From Balanoglossus misakiensis (taxonomy: Eukaryota > Hemichordata), in assembly GCA_040954595.2 (NCBI GenBank), contig CM082577.2:15748001-15812000 (forward strand): DNA of 64,000 nt, in the 5' to 3' direction. Of the stretch, positions 13,451-24,775 are shown piece by piece. The position numbers and the translations under genes are program-made. Under the pieces are notes generated by a model. It had not been told where the DNA came from and ran no database searches. It saw only the letters and a list, made by a program, of their open reading frames with translations. Numbering within the stretch: the stretch's first letter is position 1; every line of letters begins with the position of its first letter.

Positions 13451-15613
13451 ACTTGGCTCAGATGTGTGTTAATGTGTACTAAACAAATTCAGATAGCGAG
13501 CCACTAAATATCTGTTGATGAGTTTCCATGGCAACCAATTTTTCAAAATGGCCACCAATACAGATAATTTCACCCACCAAATAACATCTGTGAACACCAA
13601 AATAAATTTAGATTTCTATATTTGATACAAGGAACTGTGGAAACAATGATTTTCAAAGATATTATGGTTACTAAACTACTTATTATAGGGGTAAGTAAGT
13701 TATTAAAACACAATTTAACGGCGCAACTTTTAATCCCTTTGTTCTCGGATTAATAGGTGCTCCTCTAGAAATCAAACCATACTGTCTATGGTCAAACATT
13801 AGGCTAATTGCGATATTTAACTTGCAGTACGTAAATTACACATATGAATCACAACAGTTTACCACCTTAGCTAATGATAATCATATAAACAGATCACCGA
13901 TATATCAGATTTGCACACGGATGTGGGCTTGGCTTACTCGTGACTGGTAAAATTTCCTTATCAACTTGATAGGAGAGTCTACTGCCCGAAATAGACGTTG
14001 ATCCAAACTGAGTCCGCGGTCGTCACGTTTATTGGTCGACAGATATACACATAGGGCCTCAAACGCAATGCAATCTAAATGGACCCCGGGTAACGAACCA
14101 TGCGAAAATGTCGGCTTTGTTTCGACCACAATCGCGACCGCAGCGTTGACAACGTTTTTTCGGGGCGTTGATGTTTGTCAAAATGCCATAGGAAATTTAA
14201 GAAACTTAAGTCGAATTGCTGAAACGTTAATAATCGACCATATGTCTTGATACTTTAGATCATGTATCAGTTCCACTCCAGCAATTTTGTCGACTGTTAA
14301 CTGAGTTGACCAAAAAATAAATGGTGTCTATGATTCCAAACTCATAAAAATTACAGCGGAGGACACAACATTATTTTATTTGTCGAGAATAGTGTCCATC
14401 ATGCCATAAATATTGTCAAAAATGTGTGTTAATTATAGAAACCCAACTAAATATACAAGCAGTTGGCCTTTAGATTGGTAAATGGAAAAACAGGTCTTAT
14501 TGCAATTTTCTGGGATTAGGTGGCCCAATGCTCCCAACAAGTCACTTGGAATGTACTTCCATTCTAATATCTCAATGTGTAATCTGACTTTGCAAGAGAT
14601 ATTACGGAAAACTTCATTTCATTTAATAGCATGAAGTAAGCGAAATCTTACTCTTTACAGAAAAGCTGTGATCCTGAAGACTTTTGGTGTTTTGAAGCTT
14701 ATTTTCACTTTATCATTTTATTCTTTGATTTTGGGGGTTCAAAAATACACAAAATAACATGTCAAAATAGAACTGCTGACTATCATCAAGGTGCGATTAA
14801 AATTATCGATAACTTGAGCAATACAAAGCACTTCAAGCGACTTCATCAAAACGCTTTCCGAAGGACAAGTATTAGATGAAAAGTTTGAAACAGATTTTGA
14901 TTTGGATTCCTAACATCTATCTATGTACATGCAACCTAGACATAGTTAGTTTCTATAGTAACTTTAACAAACCAATCGACTGTCATGATACTGGATTTCT
15001 GCCACCATTTTATGGGGAAGTGATTCTTTATTTGCATGAATCATTTGATGAAGATAAAATAGAAAAGCTAGATTCTGCACTGATTCAAACTGGTCAGATC
15101 AATTTATAAGGTTGAGAAACAAGATGCCGTTTTTCCTGGGTTGACTAAATTTGGAATTTTGTTCATCAAAGATATTTTTATGGGGAAAAGAACGAATCAA
15201 CTGAGCTTTACTTGTTAAACTTTTATCACAAAATGCCCAAATGTTATGAAAATTTTGTTTATGCCAGGCCACTATTATAATATATCTATGGTTATACAGT
15301 GTTTTAACTAAGTTTGTTGTAACCGGTGTTATTACCAAACTTGAATTTCTTTAGCGACTGAATCTCGATCCTGTATTTACCCCTATAACTAGTTTAGTGA
15401 TGATAAATATTTTGAAAATTACTCTTTGAGCAGTTTCTTGTTTCAAATATTGTAATATGAATTTATTTTGGTGTTTTATAATTGGTATTTTGTGGGTGAG
15501 ATTATCTGTATTGGCGGCCATTTTGAAAAAATTGCCATGGAAACTCATCAACAGATATTGTGGCTCGCTATCTGAATTTGTTTAGTACACATTAACGCAC
15601 ATCTGAGCCAAGT
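13451..15613. repeat. Nested long inverted repeat
   Basis: Two ~240-bp arms, 13451-13695 and 15375-15613, are reverse complements with modest divergence. Shared segments include ACTTGGCTCAGATGTG, ACAAATTCAGATAGCGAGCC, GATGAGTTTCCATGGCAA and ATAGGGGTAA. The ~1.68-kb spacer has no convincing gene. The arms do not reach the ends of the host element, so this is probably an older element or an internal inverted duplication inside the 12854-17513 transposon. Confidence 0.75.
13696..15374. other. Spacer of nested inverted repeat, no gene seen
   Basis: AT-rich sequence with only short unsupported open frames (for example 13905-14129 minus, 14032-14250 plus, 14876-15109 plus). A slightly GC-richer patch lies at 14000-14180. 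I see no domain, splice-phase-consistent exon set or RNA gene. Confidence 0.5.
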
Positions 15614-16446
15614 ACGTCACCCAAGTGGATTAAACATACATGTATATATGTTGCCTCACTGACACAATCTTCACTTTGCACACAGTATCATATATAAAAC
15701 CGTAATAAAAATACACATTACTCTTTACTTATGAAGAGAAATTGTTGTTAGAGACCGGGTTTCAAAAAAACACCGAGGACGTCGGGCCATCAGTGTGCAT
15801 TCAACGTCTTATAACTAAGCATGAATATATGGTGCTGGCATAATGTGAGTGTGGCCATACGGTGCTTTCGAGTATTAATGAACAACTTGTACGTTAACAA
15901 ATGTCAGTTTTGTTGGCAAAAAGTATGTTTTTGGCTTTTCACAACATTGAACATACATTCATAGTTCAATAACTTGTGAATTGTGGACCTAAACGTTCAT
16001 ACGTTCAATGTTCTGGTGTTTTTTAACGGAGCGGTCGGTCACGATGTTACCAGCGAGCATGTACAGTCTAAACTAAATCCTCGTTGTGTATGTTTATTTG
16101 TTTGTTTGTTTGTTAGTTTGTTTGATTTTGTTGTTTTTTACATGCTATTACATACAAATATGAAAAGTTTCATTTCAGTTATTCATTAAAATGCAAACAT
16201 TTGTCAAAAAACATATGAATAGACACCTGACAGGCCAAAGTCGTATCTTTAGCTTTCAGTTGTCAATTTTAGCATGACATCATGACTAATTAAGCTAATT
16301 TTGCATATTTTCCATGCTGCACCTTGTCTGACAAGGTAAACGATTGCATATTTGAATTCCTTGACCCTGAAAACATTGGAATAGACACCTCACTTAACAC
16401 CGTTGGCTCTCTTTTGTAGACCCATTGATTATAGATGGGCGTGTCA
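15614..16446. other. Interior of 4.66-kb element, no gene seen
   Basis: No recognisable coding sequence. A short TTTG-rich run lies near 16090-16130. Otherwise this is AT-rich filler leading into the tandem copies of the transposon end. Confidence 0.5.
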
Positions 16447-17513
16447 CCTAATTAACATAAATTAACATTTTTACCAATTCACCAAATGTTTCTAAATTAA
16501 ACAAATTGTTTAAAAATATTTAAATGAATATAAGAATATGATTTCAATAGACTATTATGGTGTTGACCTGTGATATTGCACCATAATGGCTACAAACAGC
16601 GTTTTCTTTTAGGTATTTTGAAATTATGACGTCACAAATTAATTTGCCATTTTCGACATGAAAACGTGAAAAGAATTTTTGGGAACAGGCAAATTCGAAA
16701 TCAGCGTATTCGAAATATCCAAAAACAACTTGTTCCCAGCTTGTACCAAAAAAATGAATGACATGCTTTTAAAATGCTCATTTTCTGAAATTTCCACCTG
16801 GACCTAATTAACATAAATTAGCATTTTACCAATTCACAAAATGTTTCTAAATTAAAAAAATTGTTTAAAAATATTTAAATGAATATAAGAATATGATTTC
16901 AATAGACTATTATGGTGTTGACCTGTGATATTGCACCATAATGGCTACAAACAGCGTTTTCTTTTAGGTATTTTGAAATTATGACGTCACAAATTAATTT
17001 GCCATTTTTGACATGAAAACGTGAAAAGAATTTTTGGGAACAGGCAAATTCGAAATCAGCGTATTCGAAATATCCAAAAACAACTTGTTCCCAGCTTGTA
17101 CCAAAAAAATGAATGACATGCTTTTAAAATGCTCATTTTCTGAAATTTCCACCTGGACCTAATTAACATAAATTAGCATTTTACCAATTCACAAAATGTT
17201 TCTAAATTAAAAAAATTGTTTAAAAATATTTAAATGAATATAAGAATATGATTTCAATAGACTATTATGGTGTTGACCTGTGATATTGCACCATAATGGC
17301 TACAAACAGCGTTTTCTTTTAGGTATTTTGAAATTATGACGTCACAAATTAATTTGCCATTTTCGACATGAAAACGTGAAAAGAATTTTTGGGAACAGGC
17401 AAATTCGAAATCAGCGTATTCGAAATATCCAAAAACAACTTGTTCCCAGCTTGTACCAAAAAATGCCTGACATGCTTTTAAAATGCTCATTTTCTGAAAT
17501 TTCCACCTGACTA
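16447..17513. repeat. Three tandem ~355-bp copies of transposon end
   Basis: Units begin with CCTAATTAACATAAATTA near 16447, 16803 and 17158 and are almost identical. Each carries GACCTGTGATATTGCACCAT, ATTATGACGTCACAAATTA, and the subterminal sequence ending in TTTCCACCTG. Only the last copy borders the target site. The element's right end with its inverted-repeat sequence has therefore been amplified in tandem. Confidence 0.85.
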
Positions 17514-20500
17514 TTTGGGGTATGTGGTCACCTAACTGATGTCTATCAAGTTTGCAAAGATCATTGTGATTGGTCGAAGATTATGGCGGCCATATTGGAT
17601 TTTCGAAAAACCATAGTAAAACTTCAAAAATCTTCTTCTCCAGAACGGGCGATAACCGAGTCACAAGATTTGGTGTGTGTGGTCATTAAACAGATGTCTA
17701 TCAAGTTTGCGAAGGGGAATGTGATTGGTCGAAGATTATGGCGGCCATATTGGATTTTGTGAAAATCGATTAAAAAGTAAAAATTCCCTTTCTAGCCTAA
17801 ACATTGATAGCACAGAAATTCTTTTTATGGATATGAATCATCATATGACAACAATTAGCTATAAATATTTTGCTAATTTTGGCAATGACCTTTGACCTAC
17901 TTTTGACGTATCATTTTTCTGCATATCTAATTCCAGGCTAACCAATAGGGCTATAAGTTTGGTTTTTGATGTATGTGGATTTGTATGTGATCATAAAATT
18001 TTGCTACTTTTCATGACCCCTTTGACCTCTGCTGACCTCATTAAATATGCACATACCTAATTAATGATGAACAAATAGACCTAGAGGTTTGGTTTTTGTT
18101 ATACATGGACCAGTATGGGGTCAAAATATTTTGCCCAAATGTTGGGTGACCTCGGATGACCTTTGACCTACTTTTGCATATCTCGACATCCACAGCAGAT
18201 ACAGCCTTGGCGTTTGGAGGTATGGGGCCATAATGAAAAGCCAAAGTTTTGGGTCATCTGTGACACCTGCTTTACTCATTATTTATGTGCATACCTAATT
18301 CCGGGCTAACCAAAATGGCTAGAGGTCTGGTTTTTGTTGGGACATGGACCACAATGGGTCAAAATTTTCTGCCCAAATTTTGGATGACCTCAGATGACCT
18401 TTGACCTACTTTTGCATATCTCAGCATCCAAAGCAGGTACAGCCTTGGCATTTGGCGGTATGGGGCCATAATGAAAAGCCAAAGTTTTGGGTCACCTGTG
18501 ACACCTGCTTTACTCATTATTTATGTGCATACCTAATTCCGGGCTAACCAAAAGGGCTAGAGGTCTGGTTTTTGTTGGACATGGACCACTATGGGTCAAA
18601 ATTTTCTGCCCAAATTTTGGATGACCTCTGGGTGACTTTTGACCTACTTAACACTATATCAACACCAAACATAGATATAACCTTGATATTTCATGGGATA
18701 AAACACAGCATTATGTTTCTACTCATTAATTATGTGCATATCTAATAATCAGATCAGATAATAGAGCTTGGGCCCGGACAATGCTGCTTGCAGCTTTAAT
18801 TCTTTCTTTATTCTTATGTCAATCTTTGCTCTCCTAGATCTCTGAAACGGCTACAGGTACACTTCTCAAACTTGCTACAGTGGTCAAGGTCAATGAGTAG
18901 ATGTGCAGTGGCTTGTGAATATTTAATTAGTCACGTGACCTGGCGGCCATATTGGATTTTCTGAAAATCTTTAAATGGCTTCTTCTCAAAAACCACAGGG
19001 CCAATCAAGTTCAAATTTGGTGTATGGTACACATGTCCTCTGCCCTTCAAAGTTTGACAATAAAATCCTGAGCGGTCACGTGACTTTGGCCGCCATATTG
19101 GATTTTCGAAAAAGTACAGTAAAATCTTCAAAAATCTTCTTCTCCAGAACCGGCAATAACCGAGTCATGGGATTTAGGGTATGACATCACCTAACTGATG
19201 TCTATCAAGTTTGCGAAGAGCGTTGTGATTGGTCGAAGATTATGGCGGCCATATTGGATTTTGTAAAAACCAGCGAAAATTAAGAAATCATTTTTCTAGT
19301 CTAAAAATAGATAGCATACAAATTTTTTTTATGGATATGAGTCGTGATATGACTAGAATATGTTGCAAATATTTTGGAAATTTTCACATGACCTTTGACC
19401 TACTTTTTTTAAGAACCTGCATATATGCATATATAGCTCATACTACGTGTTCTAAATGTACCAAAGTTCTGATTTTTGTGCACATTGGTATCATCCCTGC
19501 CAGGACCTACCCCAAATATTTTGGTAATTTTGGCAATGACCTTTGACCTACTTTTGACACATCGTTTTTTTCTGCATATCTAATTCCAGGTTAACCTATA
19601 GGGCTATGATTTTGGTTTTTGATGTATGTGGATTTGTATGTGATCAAAAAATTTCGCTACTTATCATGACCCCTTTGACCTCTGCTGACCTCATTAAATA
19701 TGCGCATACCTAATTACAGATGAACCAATAGACCTAGATGTTTGGTTTCTGTTGGACATGAACCAGTATTGGGTCAAATTTTTTTGCCCAAATGTTGGGT
19801 GACCTCGGATGACCTTTGACCTACTTTTGCATATCTCGACATCCACAGCAGATACAGCCTTGGCGTTTGGAGGTATGGGGCCATAATGAAAAGCCAAAGT
19901 TTTGGGTCACCTGTGACACCTGCTTAACTCATTATTTATGTGCATACCTAATTTCGGGCTAACCAAAAGGGCTAGAGATCTGGATTTTGTTGGACATGGA
20001 CCACTATGGGTCAAAATTTTCTGCCCAAATTGTGGGTGACCTCTGGGTGACCTTTGACCTACTTAACACTATATCAACACCAAACATAGATATAACCTTG
20101 ATATTTCATGGGATAAAACAGCATTATGTTCCTACTCATTAATTATGTGCATATCTAATAATCAGATCAGATAATAGAGCTTGGGCCCGGACAATGCTGC
20201 TTGCAGCTTTAATTCTTTCTTGCTTTCTTTCTTTCTTTCTTTATTCTTGTGTCAATTCTTCGGCCAACTAAATCTCTGAAACTACTGCAGGTACACTGTT
20301 CAAACTTGCTACAGTGGTCAAGGTCTATGAGTAGATGTGCAGTGACTTGTGAATACTTAATTAGTCACGTGACCTGGCGGCCATATTGGATTTTCTGAAA
20401 AAATTCAAATCTCAGATCTCAGAAACTACAAGTCAGATCGACTTCAAATTTGGCATGCAGGTAGACTACTTTCTACCCATCATTTCTGTAATTGGAAATT

Positions 20501-22857
20501 TTGCTACAGTGTTGCAGTTTTTTGCTACAATTTTTTTTCTGAAATCTGGCTTAAATTTCAAAAATCTTCTTCTCCACAACCGGTGATAACCGAGACACGG
20601 GGTTTGGGGTATGTGGTCACCTAACTGATGTCTATCAAGTTTGCGAAGATCATTGTGATTGGTCGAAGATTATGGCGGCCATATTGGATTTTCGAAAAAC
20701 CATAGTTAAACTCCAAAAATCTTCTTCTCCAGAACGGGAGATGACTGAGTCGCAAGATTCGGGGAGTATGGTCACTACACTGATGTCTATCAAGTTTGCA
20801 AAGAACATTGTGATTGGTCGAAGATTATGGCGGCCATATTGGATTTTGTAAAAAGCAGTGAAAAATTGAAATTCCTTTTTCTAGTCTAAAAATTGATAGC
20901 ATACAAATTCTTTTTATGGATATCAATCGTCATGTGACTAAAATATGTTACAATTTTTTGGCGATTTTTCACATGACCTTTGACCTACTTATCACACGTT
21001 ATTATTTCTGCATATCTAATTCCAGGCTAACCTATAGGGCTAGACGTTTGGTTTTTGATGAATGTGGATTAGTGTGTGATCAAAATATTTTGCTACTTTT
21101 CATGACCCCTTTGACCTCTGCTGACCTCATTAATTATGTGCATAGCTAATTACAGGCGAACCAATAGAGCTAGAGCTTTGGTTTTTGTTGGACATGGACC
21201 AGTATGGGATCAAAATTTTTTGCCCAAATTTTGGGTGACCTCTGGTGACCTTTGACCTACTTTCGCATATCTCAGCATCCAAAGCAGATACAGCCATGGC
21301 ATTTGGTAGGATGGGACCAAAATGTAAAGCCACATTTTTGGGTCACCTGTGACACCTGCTGACCTCATTAAATATGCACATACCTAATTACAGGCGAACC
21401 AATAGAGCTAGAGATTTGGTTTTTGTTGGACATGGACGAGTATGGGTCAAAAAATTTTTCCCAAATGTTAGGTGACCTCAGGTGACCTTTGACCTACTTC
21501 ACCCTATTTCAGCAGCAAATATACACATGTCCTTGTTATGTCATGAGATAATACATCCGATAGAAAATTCTGTTTCTTCTCATTCATACTGTGCATATAT
21601 AATTCAAGATCAGCGCTTGGGCCCGACAATGCTGCTCGCAGCTTTAATTCTTCTTTATTCTTCTTCTTCTTCTCCAAAAATCGGCCAGGTAGATCTGGAA
21701 AACGGCAGCACCTAGGGGGCTGAAACTTGGTAGGGTGATAGGGGCCAATGAGTAGACGTGCAGTGGCTCGTGAATATTTAATTAGTCACGTGACCTGGCG
21801 GCCATATTGGATTTCCTGAAAATCGTTAAATGAGTCCTTCTCAAAAACCACTGGGCCGATCTAGTTCAAATTTGGTGTGCAGGTAGCCTACCTTCTGTCC
21901 ATCATTTTACCCCATTGAAATCATGACGTCATACATAAAGTTTTTTTGCTACAATTGTTTTTCTGAAAAACTAATTAAAACTTTAAAAATCTTCTTCTCC
22001 AGAACCAGCGGTTACCGAGTCTCGGGATTTGGGATATGTGGTCACCTAACCTATGTCTATCAAGTTTGCGAAGCGCACTGTGATTGGTCGATCATTATGG
22101 CGGCCATGTTGGATTTTCGGAAAAGCATTGAAAAGTGATAATTCCGTTTTGTAGCCAAAATGTTGACAGCATGGAAATTCTTTTTTTGGATATGAGTCAT
22201 CACATGACCGGAAGTTGTCACCATTTTTCAGGGCAATTTTCACATGACCTTTGACCCAGTTTTAAAACAACTAATTATATATGCATATTCCCCATACCTC
22301 CTCTTGTCAAAGCACCACAGTCATGAATTTTGTGGACATGGGTACCAATGCTGCCAGGACATGACACAAATATTTTGGTAATTTTGGCAATGACCCTTGA
22401 CCTATTTCTGAAACATTATTTTTCTGCATATCTAATTCCAGGCTAACCAACAGGGCTAGAGGTCTGGTTTAAGTTGGACATGGCCCACCCTGGGGTCAAA
22501 ATTTTATGCCCAAATTTTGGGTGACCTTTGATGACCTTTGATCTACTTTCCCATATCTCAGCATCCACAGCAGTTAGAGTCCTGGCTTTTGGGGGGCAGA
22601 TGGAGCGCATATGGAGTCTTACACAAGACCTCATTAATTATGCGCATACCTAATTCTAGGTGAACCAATAGAGCTAGGGGTCTGGTTTTTGTTGGACCTA
22701 GACTTGTATGGGGTCCGATTTTTTTGCCCAAATTTGGGGTGACCTCAAGTGACCTTTGACCTACTTTCCCATATCTTGGTATCCACAGCTGATACAGCCT
22801 TGGCATTTGCTGGTTACCATGGGAACCGCTTGTGCCCCGCCAACGCTGCTTGCAGCT

Positions 22858-23726
22858 TTAATTATTGTTATTATTGTTATTTGTTTGCTGTTTCAGTACT
22901 GTATCTTTGTATAACTTATGCAAAAAGCAATCTGCGTCCTGTCTGCTTGTTTTATTCAGAAGAGTGTAGTGATCCTTTAGTTTTCTCCACTTTTTGTTCA
23001 GTGCGGCGCCTGTACTTAATTGTATGCTTGCAATCAAGGTGTTGTTTATTTTCAACAAGTCTTTGAGAGAAAAATGTTCATTGGAAAGCTTTAAAAGCTC
23101 CAGCACTGCACCAACTGTTATCACTTCTGAAAAATCGGGTGGGTTCCATGATGGATCTTCTTCTTTCAGTTGATTCAGCAATTGGTAATTTATATCAATG
23201 CTTTGACAAAATGGACCGATGCCTACAGATACAAAATAAATGCATGTCAATTTTGTGAGACATCGTGTAGTCTACAGTTTCAAATTGAAAACGAAAATAC
23301 ACAAAATAAATAAGGTGCATACGAAAATAAATTACTGGATTTTGTTTACCCAAAACTTGGTTTTCGAAAAACAAACGAAAAAACACTGTGTAAATTGTTG
23401 AAACGTGGATTCATCATTTTTGTCAAGGCAAAAAATCTTTTTCACATGAAGTTGCTGCAAAGTCATTCACTGAACTGTGCGTCTCTGCGTCTTCAATGGC
23501 TAAGCGCGCTATATTTGAAACTTGCGAGTTGCCGCACTTTACAGCCGCGCGAAACATAAATGGGTGAAAATTATTTTCAGATAACATAAATTTTGAAAAC
23601 AAATTAAAAAAAAAAAGAAAACAATAGTAGAGAGTGTTATTTTCTTTAAAATGAACACTTACCTTCTCTGTAAACTGAAGCGGAGGAATTCACAGTCTCG
23701 TTTGACGCTGCATCGGCAGTCTCCAT
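22858..23726 (-). CDS. Two-exon hypothetical gene truncated by satellite
   Basis: Exon 1 (23726 down to 23663) starts at an ATG encoding METADAASNETVNSSASVYRE and ends in a consensus GTAAGT donor. Exon 2 (23222 down to 22858) follows a TTTTGTATCTGTAG acceptor. The joined frame is phase-consistent and gives 142 residues. Exon 2 has a charged, helical-looking middle (LNKKWRKLKDHY, DADCFLHKLYKD) and then turns into a run of seven Asn encoded by the ATT microsatellite, with the stop in the TTTAAT of the satellite terminus. The natural C-terminus therefore seems to have been replaced by the satellite. I do not recognise a family. Upstream of the ATG the intergenic DNA is moderately GC-rich, compatible with a promoter. 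Confidence 0.55.
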
Positions 23727-24375
23727 GACGGATTCAGTACTCTCACTCAGACAAAATATAAACAAAGGCTGGTTGCTTGGCTGCGGCTGATGACATCACG
23801 ATATGATTTGCTTAATCGCAGCGCCATTTTCGTTTGAAACACGACAAAACACACATCGACAGATACTCTGAAAAATTGCCGATTTTTTTATATAGGTTTT
23901 GTTTTTCATTTCAGCCATTAGTATTTTGAGCAAATCGATTAAAGATTTAAAATGGCGTTTTTTTGTGGAAATTATCAGCCGATTTTGACAAAACTGTCAT
24001 CAAAATAAAGGTCGAATTCTGGTCTACAATTTCGTATCCATATCACTCAGATCTGCCATCGCGACGCGATGCGATCTGGCGTTGAAGTGGGACATACGCT
24101 TCATGCCGCGCGGGCCGTTTTGGGGCCGTTGCGACACGGAAGGCGGAAATTTCATTTTCCTGCATTTTCAAAGTCACTGAATTTTTATTTATTCGATAAA
24201 AAAACAGTGTATATATATTTAAAATGCTTTGAAAGAACTTTTATTTTATTTTATTTAATCTTCATCGATTTATTTTGCACGCTTATACATTTTTTTCAAT
24301 CTCAAAAATGCATGATTAAGCAAGTGCGCAGTGTTTCCTACCGCTGGCGCTGCTGTGTGAACATTGGAATACCTA
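23727..24375. other. Intergenic stretch, nothing firm
   Basis: This lies between the start of the minus-strand two-exon gene and the decayed transposase. A GC-rich patch at 24055-24140 contains repeated GCGATGCGATC-type sequence. No phase-consistent exons were found. Confidence 0.4.
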
Positions 24376-24593
24376 CTTAGACACATGCCACACATCATAG
24401 AGATGACTTATTTCAGGACACTCCTCACGAATCCACTTGGCATTTTGTCTGTGTCTGTCTGTGATCAACTTGGAGATTACCAAATCCTCATCATCCAAGT
24501 GTGCCACTGTCCTTCTCAGACCTTCAAACTCGCACCAAGTAGCATTTTTCACTTCATTGCTCTGTTAAAAAAAGACCAAAGACCATTCTTACA

Positions 24594-24775
24594 TTTTGTT
24601 TTCTGGGTCTTTACCGTCACAGACCCTCAGGCTGTTCCATATCATGAATACTTCATGTATTGGTCTAAGTACATTTTTCAGGCACCAACATCATTATCTC
24701 ACGCCAACAATAATAAACCACTGGAATGCCTACAAGGTGCTGGATATCCAGTTAGTGCAGGTAAATACATGCAAC
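24594..24775 (+). pseudogene. Inverted partial copy of transposase exon
   Basis: On the plus strand this encodes FSGSLPSQTLRLFHIMN, then CIGLSTFFRHQ, TIINHW and YKVLDIQLVQ. It is an opposite-strand relative of the minus-strand exon at 25073-25345. It keeps ~20-nt pieces missing from the minus copy but lacks the GDCRSDSPGH segment. It sits inside the intron between the two catalytic exons of the minus-strand copy. Confidence 0.7.

Larger units (their letters stand above)
12854..17513. mobile_element. 4.66-kb non-autonomous DNA transposon in satellite
   Basis: The ends are TAGTCAGGTGG and CCACCTGACTA. Beyond them the termini stay alignable as inverted repeats for ~115 bp, sharing GGCATTTTTTGGTACAAGC and TACGCTGATTTCGAA. 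The flanking TTT (12851-12853 and 17514-17516) joins to give the uninterrupted satellite phrase seen elsewhere (ATTTGAGGTATGTGG at 7090, GTTTGGGGTATGTGG at 8514). The duplication is therefore 3 bp (TTT), or 4 bp if ATTT is counted. No transposase-like reading frame is visible inside. The right end is tandemly triplicated and a second inverted repeat is nested internally. Confidence 0.82.
3299..21794 (+). promoter_or_regulatory. GTCACGTGAC E-box plus CCAAT/YY1-like module
   Basis: The palindrome GTCACGTGAC occurs perfectly at 3299, 6849, 8276, 12610, 18930, 19075, 20364 and 21785. It matches the core recognised by USF/TFE3/TFEB-type bHLH-zip factors (CLEAR-like). In subarray B most copies are followed within a few bases by GGCGGCCATATTGG, which holds an inverted CCAAT box and a YY1-like CCATATT core. 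Position and order are conserved between super-units, as expected for any satellite. Regulatory activity is inference. Confidence 0.5.
258..22762 (-). promoter_or_regulatory. Arrayed DR1 nuclear-receptor-like sites
   Basis: TGACCTTTGACCT reads AGGTCA-A-AGGTCA on the minus strand, a perfect direct repeat with one-base spacing. Perfect copies start at 258, 496, 735, 2108, 2347, 2563, 2802, 3041, 3967, 4205, 4444, 6007, 6245, 6484, 7462, 7976, 8888, 9160, 9398, 10361, 10645, 10883, 11810, 12081, 12319, 17886, 18157, 18395, 19389, 19537, 19810, 20048, 20974, 21246, 21483 and 22750. Many have a third half-site four bases away (TGACCTCAGG upstream), giving a DR4. RXR, PPAR-RXR, HNF4 and COUP-TF recognise DR1, and TR/LXR-RXR recognise DR4. 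The motif is seen directly; binding is inference. Confidence 0.6.
1..22863. repeat. Large higher-order satellite array
   Basis: Nearly all of the first 22.9 kb is built from two related sequences. One is a ~239-bp monomer recognisable by ATTATGTGCATACCTAATT and TGACCTTTGACCT. The other is a downstream module starting near GATCTGGAAAAC or ATCTCTGAAAC and containing AATTAGTCACGTGACC. Monomer runs end in a fixed terminus (CTTGGGCCCG...GCTGCTTGCAGC) followed by a short pyrimidine microsatellite, then the next module. Terminus ends fall near 834, 3147, 4550, 6590, 8139, 9564, 11050, 12486, 18800, 20214, 21648 and 22863. After removing inserted elements most super-units are 1.4-1.6 kb, so this looks like a head-to-tail higher-order array. 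The first super-unit is cut by the window edge. Open frames here are short and follow the repeat, so I do not call them genes. Confidence 0.88.
805..22863 (+). repeat. Recurrent hairpin terminus of super-units
   Basis: Twelve copies of the same ~30-35-bp end were found at 805-834, 3118-3147, 4521-4550, 6561-6590, 8107-8139, 9529-9564, 11016-11050, 12452-12486, 18766-18800, 20179-20214, 21614-21648 and 22828-22863. The shared parts are GCTTGGGCCCG, then GCTGCTTGCAGC (GCTGC/GCAGC stem), then TTTAAT in subarray B. Each is followed by a different simple repeat: TTC, TTTC or ATT type. A conserved end joined to a variable microsatellite resembles a retroposon end or a preferred insertion site. The family is not one I can name. 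Confidence 0.75.
6706..22863. repeat. Satellite subarray B: longer modules
   Basis: The second subfamily has ~1.4-kb super-units. Each carries several copies of GATTGGTCGAAGATTATGG followed by CGGCCATATTGGATTTT, copies of the phrase TCTTCTTCTCCAGAAC, then two to four monomers and the terminus. Super-units ending at 9564 and 21648, and at 11050, 12486, 18800 and 20214, are especially alike. Long stretches (for example 8830-9060 and 20916-21149) are almost identical, so homogenisation or duplication is recent. A 4.66-kb transposon interrupts this subarray at 12854-17513. Confidence 0.85.
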
